Below, in pieces: positions 6,743 to 8,945 of a stretch of 8,945 bases of DNA. Every line of letters starts with the position of its first letter. The stretch's first letter is position 1. The stretch spans positions 1 through 8,945 of the forward strand of contig JAGQVR010000115.1 in assembly GCA_020437875.1 (NCBI GenBank), given 5' to 3'. The DNA comes from Flavobacteriales bacterium. Lineage in GTDB: Bacteria > Bacteroidota > Bacteroidia > Flavobacteriales_F > PHOS-HE28. The notes under the pieces were generated by a model. The model did no database searches. It saw nothing but the letters and a program-made list of their open reading frames with translations, and had not been told where the DNA came from. A program made the position numbers and the translations under genes.

Positions 6743-7642
6743 TCACACGCCGATCATTGCGATCATCGCGTCCACATCATCAGGTGGCATGAACTTCCAA
6801 AGCGGGTCGCGACGCAGCCAGGTCATCTGCCGCTTGGCATAGTTCCGTGTGTGCTGTTTGATCAACGCAATGGCTTCCTCCAGGCTCAATTCACCGTCCA
6901 AGTAACGGAACAGCTCATTGTAGCCGACGGTCCGCAGTGCGTTGCATGTGCGGAATGGAAGAAGCTCGCGCACTTCATCCAACAGACATTCATCCATCAT
7001 GCGATCCACACGCGCATCGATCCGGGTATAGAGGTCCGCACGTGGCAGGTCCATGGCAATGCGAACGATGCGGACATCGGTGCGGTCGGTGGGCGTGGTC
7101 CGCTGTTCGCTGTACGGTCGCCCGGAGGCGATGCAGACCTCCAATGCGCGTATCACGCGATGCGGGTTGTGGTGGTCGATGCGCGCGTGCGTGTCGGGAT
7201 CGAGCTTCAACAATCGGGCGAGGAGAGGAGGGAGGCCCTCCTTATTCAGCGTGGCCTGCAGCGCTGCGCGTATCCCGGCATCACCCATGGGCAATGGGTC
7301 AAGGCCTTTGAGGAGCGCATCGATATAGAGCCCGCTTCCACCTACCAGCACGGCGACACGGTGATCGACAAGGATCCGTTGCAGCACGGGTTCGGCTTCC
7401 CGCGCGAAGGTGCCTGCGCTCCAGGTCTCCTCGATCGGCAGGTGACCGATGAAATGGTGGGGCACGCCGAGCAATTCCTCCTCCAGCGGTCGTGCTGTAC
7501 CGATCCGCATGGCCGCATAGAACTGGCGGGAGTCCGCGCTGATCACTTCGGTGCCGAAGTGCCTGGCCAGTGTGGCCGCAGCCTGTGTCTTGCCGGAAGC
7601 CGTCGGGCCGCCGATGACGATCAGCGTGCCCTTGTGGTTCAT
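6743..7642 (-). CDS. miaA: tRNA dimethylallyltransferase MiaA
   Basis: MiaA transfers a dimethylallyl group from dimethylallyl diphosphate to N6 of A37 in tRNAs that read UNN codons, giving i6A. This stabilises codon-anticodon pairing in the cytosol. The 299-residue length is normal. Diagnostic blocks are the P-loop GGPTASGKT (11-19), SADSRQFY (35-42) with the conserved Asp37, LVGGSGLYIDALLKG (99-113) and HNPHRVIRALEV for the DMAPP/tRNA site. The C-terminal TRNYAKRQMTWLRRD (265-279) is also typical. All expected motifs are intact. The ATG overlaps the stop of the preceding pRiA4b ORF-3-like gene as ATGA, so the two are translationally coupled. The stop lies at the start of the GT-C-like gene. 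Confidence 0.97.
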   Translation of the reverse strand: MNHKGTLIVIGGPTASGKTQAAATLARHFGTEVISADSRQFYAAMRIGTARPLEEELLGVPHHFIGHLPIEETWSAGTFAREAEPVLQRILVDHRVAVLVGGSGLYIDALLKGLDPLPMGDAGIRAALQATLNKEGLPPLLARLLKLDPDTHARIDHHNPHRVIRALEVCIASGRPYSEQRTTPTDRTDVRIVRIAMDLPRADLYTRIDARVDRMMDECLLDEVRELLPFRTCNALRTVGYNELFRYLDGELSLEEAIALIKQHTRNYAKRQMTWLRRDPLWKFMPPDDVDAMIAMIGV

Positions 7643-8223
7643 CGGAACTCTTCGCCGAGGTCGTCGATGCTGCCGTGGCCGAACTCGTCGTGGTCCTCGC
7701 CCTCGGTATCATGGCCCCAGTCGTCGCCTTCCTCCTCATAGGCATGCTCCTCATCACCCAGGGCGTAAGGGTCGTCCGGAAGTATGCCCGCGGTGAGGTC
7801 GTCCTCCTTGGAATGTTCGTCCGGCGCGGTGCCCATGCTCATCACCACCCGGGGGTAGGACACATCAGGTTCTGGATCACCAGCCTGGATCAGTTCCACC
7901 ATGAACATCCACATATGCAGGAAGTCGTAGGCGTAGATGAAGCGCTGGCTCGTGCTGCGGATGTGGTCGCTGATGTAGACCTGCTCCATCAACGCGGGCG
8001 TGTCCCCATCCTCCCCGAAGCCGAGGTCCGCAAGCGGGATCTCCGGGCCCTTGTCCCAGTTCTCATCGCTCACGTAGAAGCTGGCCATCTCCTGCCCGAT
8101 GAAGGCGAAGGCTTCCTTGATCGCGGTGTGCAGGTCCAGGAAGGTCTGTTCGCTGCCGATCTCGATGTCGCGGAAGGCCTCGCTCTCGTGGTCGATCAGG
8201 ACGCGGAAACGGTAGATGCGCAT
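7639..8223 (-). CDS. pRiA4b ORF-3-like protein with acidic tail
   Basis: The 194-residue protein has the N-terminal fold of the PRiA4_ORF3 family, whose members are sometimes labelled 'IS1096 element passenger TnpR'. It begins MRIYRFRVLIDHESEAFRDIEI and continues TFLDLHTAIKEAFAF (27-41), EMASFYVSDENWDKGPEIPL (45-64) and FIYAYDFLHMWMFMVELI (94-111), all family-typical. From about 137 the sequence becomes rich in Asp, Glu, Gly and His and looks disordered. No enzymatic motif is visible and the function is unknown; the mobile-element name reflects history, not function. It is the first gene of the minus-strand array. Its start, ATG 8223, lies 78 bases from the divergent hydrolase gene, and its stop overlaps the miaA start. 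Confidence 0.88.
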   Translation of the reverse strand: MRIYRFRVLIDHESEAFRDIEIGSEQTFLDLHTAIKEAFAFIGQEMASFYVSDENWDKGPEIPLADLGFGEDGDTPALMEQVYISDHIRSTSQRFIYAYDFLHMWMFMVELIQAGDPEPDVSYPRVVMSMGTAPDEHSKEDDLTAGILPDDPYALGDEEHAYEEEGDDWGHDTEGEDHDEFGHGSIDDLGEEFR

Positions 8224-8238
8224 GGCGGGAAAGGATCG

Positions 8239-8254
8239 CGAAGGTACATTGTAC
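8239..8254 (-). promoter_or_regulatory. Possible -7 element overlapping a GTAC-N3-GTAC palindrome
   Basis: In the divergent spacer, minus-strand TACCTTCG (8246-8239) differs from the Bacteroidota -7 consensus TAnnTTTG at one fixed position. It overlaps the odd palindrome GTACATTGTAC (8244-8254), whose arms are perfect. A suitably spaced -33 TTG is not seen (the nearest TTG is about 32 bases upstream). If real, this would be the main promoter, and possibly an operator, of the seven-gene minus-strand array. Confidence 0.25.
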
Positions 8255-8301
8255 GTCGGGGCGAACCGGGATCCGACTCAAGCGTTATTCTATCCGAAGC
8301 C

Positions 8302-8945
8302 ATGCGCCACCTGACCCAACTCCTTGTCCTGGCCCTGCCGATCGGAATGGCCGCCCAGCCCTTCTCCATCGGGACCACCACTGTGACCTTCATCGACGAA
8401 GCGCGCGGTGGACGGGCCATTCCGTGTGAGGTCGCCTATCCGGCCGTGAACGCCGGGACCGACGTACCCGTAGCTCCAGGCATGTTCCCGGTCGTTGTAC
8501 TCGGTCACGGCTTCGTGATGACCGTTGGCGCCTATGCCAACTTCCGGGAAGCCTTGGTACCAGAGGGGTACGTGCTGGTACTGCCCACCACCGAAGGTGG
8601 CCTCTTACCCAACCACAGCGCTTTCGGGACCGACCTGGCCTTCTGTGCGAGCGCATTCCAGGCAGCAGGAGCGGACGATGGATCGCCCTTCTTCGGTCAT
8701 ATCGCCACCACTTCGGCCCTGATGGGACATTCGATGGGTGGTGGGGCGGCCATCCTTGGTGCAGCGGCATCCAGCGACTTCAACGCCGTGGTCTGCTTCG
8801 CTCCCGCGGAGACGAATCCTTCCGCCATCGCGGCAGCCGGTGATGTGGATGCCCCACTGCTCATCCTCTCGGGCAGCCAGGATTGTGTGACACCACCGAA
8901 CGATAACCAGTTGCCGATGTACCAGGCCGCTCCCGCCGCTTGCAA
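8302..8945 (+). CDS. Secreted alpha/beta hydrolase (chlorophyllase/PETase-like), 3' end missing
   Basis: The frame runs from ATG 8302 to the right edge without a stop, giving 214 codons of an incomplete protein. A signal peptide (LTQLLVLALPIGMAAQ, about 4-19) indicates export. The alpha/beta-hydrolase fold is shown by FPVVVLGHGFVM (62-73, oxyanion-hole strand), GYVLVLPTTEGG (89-100) and the nucleophile elbow MGHSMGGGAA (141-150) with Ser144. LLILSGSQDCVTPP (186-199) follows, where Asp194 is the likely acid. The catalytic His lies beyond the window. The GHSMGGG elbow and 50-residue Ser-Asp spacing fit the chlorophyllase/cutinase-like esterases (PF12740/PF07224 region of the superfamily). The substrate is unknown. 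The missing C-terminus might carry a type IX secretion signal, as in many secreted Bacteroidota enzymes. The gene is divergent from the minus-strand array. Confidence 0.85.
   Translation, partial: MRHLTQLLVLALPIGMAAQPFSIGTTTVTFIDEARGGRAIPCEVAYPAVNAGTDVPVAPGMFPVVVLGHGFVMTVGAYANFREALVPEGYVLVLPTTEGGLLPNHSAFGTDLAFCASAFQAAGADDGSPFFGHIATTSALMGHSMGGGAAILGAAASSDFNAVVCFAPAETNPSAIAAAGDVDAPLLILSGSQDCVTPPNDNQLPMYQAAPAAC

Noticed and set aside
6680..7741. 353-codon plus-strand open frame
   Set aside because: It lies antisense to miaA and the start of the GT-C-like gene, has low-complexity composition (many His, Gln, Arg, Cys) and matches no family; it is a high-GC codon shadow of miaA.
7639..8223. Mobile element suggested by the IS1096 passenger name of the family
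   Set aside because: There is no transposase, terminal inverted repeat or target duplication around it, and it is embedded in a tightly overlapping gene array.
1..8945. tRNA, rRNA, CRISPR array, phage or toxin-antitoxin genes
   Set aside because: I looked for cloverleaf-like stretches, regularly spaced repeats and family motifs and saw none; genes fill nearly all of the window.

Overview
The window looks like a piece of chromosome from a high-GC member of the Bacteroidota, perhaps an uncultured Flavobacteriales-type lineage. This is inferred from family types: a Bacteroidota-style ATP-dependent PEP carboxykinase end, an S41-like secreted protein, a stand-alone siderophore/cobalamin-type binding lipoprotein, a DinB_2 protein, a DUF962/Mpo1 protein, a pRiA4b ORF-3 protein next to miaA, and weak or absent Shine-Dalgarno sequences. 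No species can be named from the sequence alone.

Layout. Bases 1-173 are the 3' end of pckA on the plus strand, followed by a 112-base gap with a possible hairpin. A two-gene plus-strand unit follows (286-2834): a secreted S41-protease-like protein whose nucleophile position appears to be Asp, and an ABC-type substrate-binding lipoprotein joined to it by an ATGA overlap. This unit meets a seven-gene minus-strand array tail to tail, with the two coding regions overlapping by 7 bases. The array runs from 8223 down to 2828: pRiA4b ORF-3-like protein, miaA, GT-C-type membrane protein, small TPR protein, YdcF/ElyC-like membrane-anchored protein, DinB-like protein, DUF962/Mpo1-like membrane protein. 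Most junctions overlap or are separated by a few bases. The two larger gaps (50 and 66 bases) could hold regulation or secondary promoters. A 78-base divergent spacer then leads to a plus-strand secreted alpha/beta hydrolase that runs off the right edge.

How the genes fit together. Only PckA (gluconeogenesis) and MiaA (tRNA A37 prenylation) have clear biochemical roles. The rest are mostly envelope or poorly characterised families. The S41-like/lipoprotein pair is a plausible small cell-envelope module. The long minus-strand array is a housekeeping-like neighbourhood of mixed function rather than an evident pathway. I see no rRNA, tRNA, CRISPR array, transposase or phage gene. No gene-free stretch exceeds about 112 bases. 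The points most worth a second look are the apparent pseudo-protease, the extra segment in the YdcF-like protein, and a perfect hairpin touching the start codon of the TPR gene.
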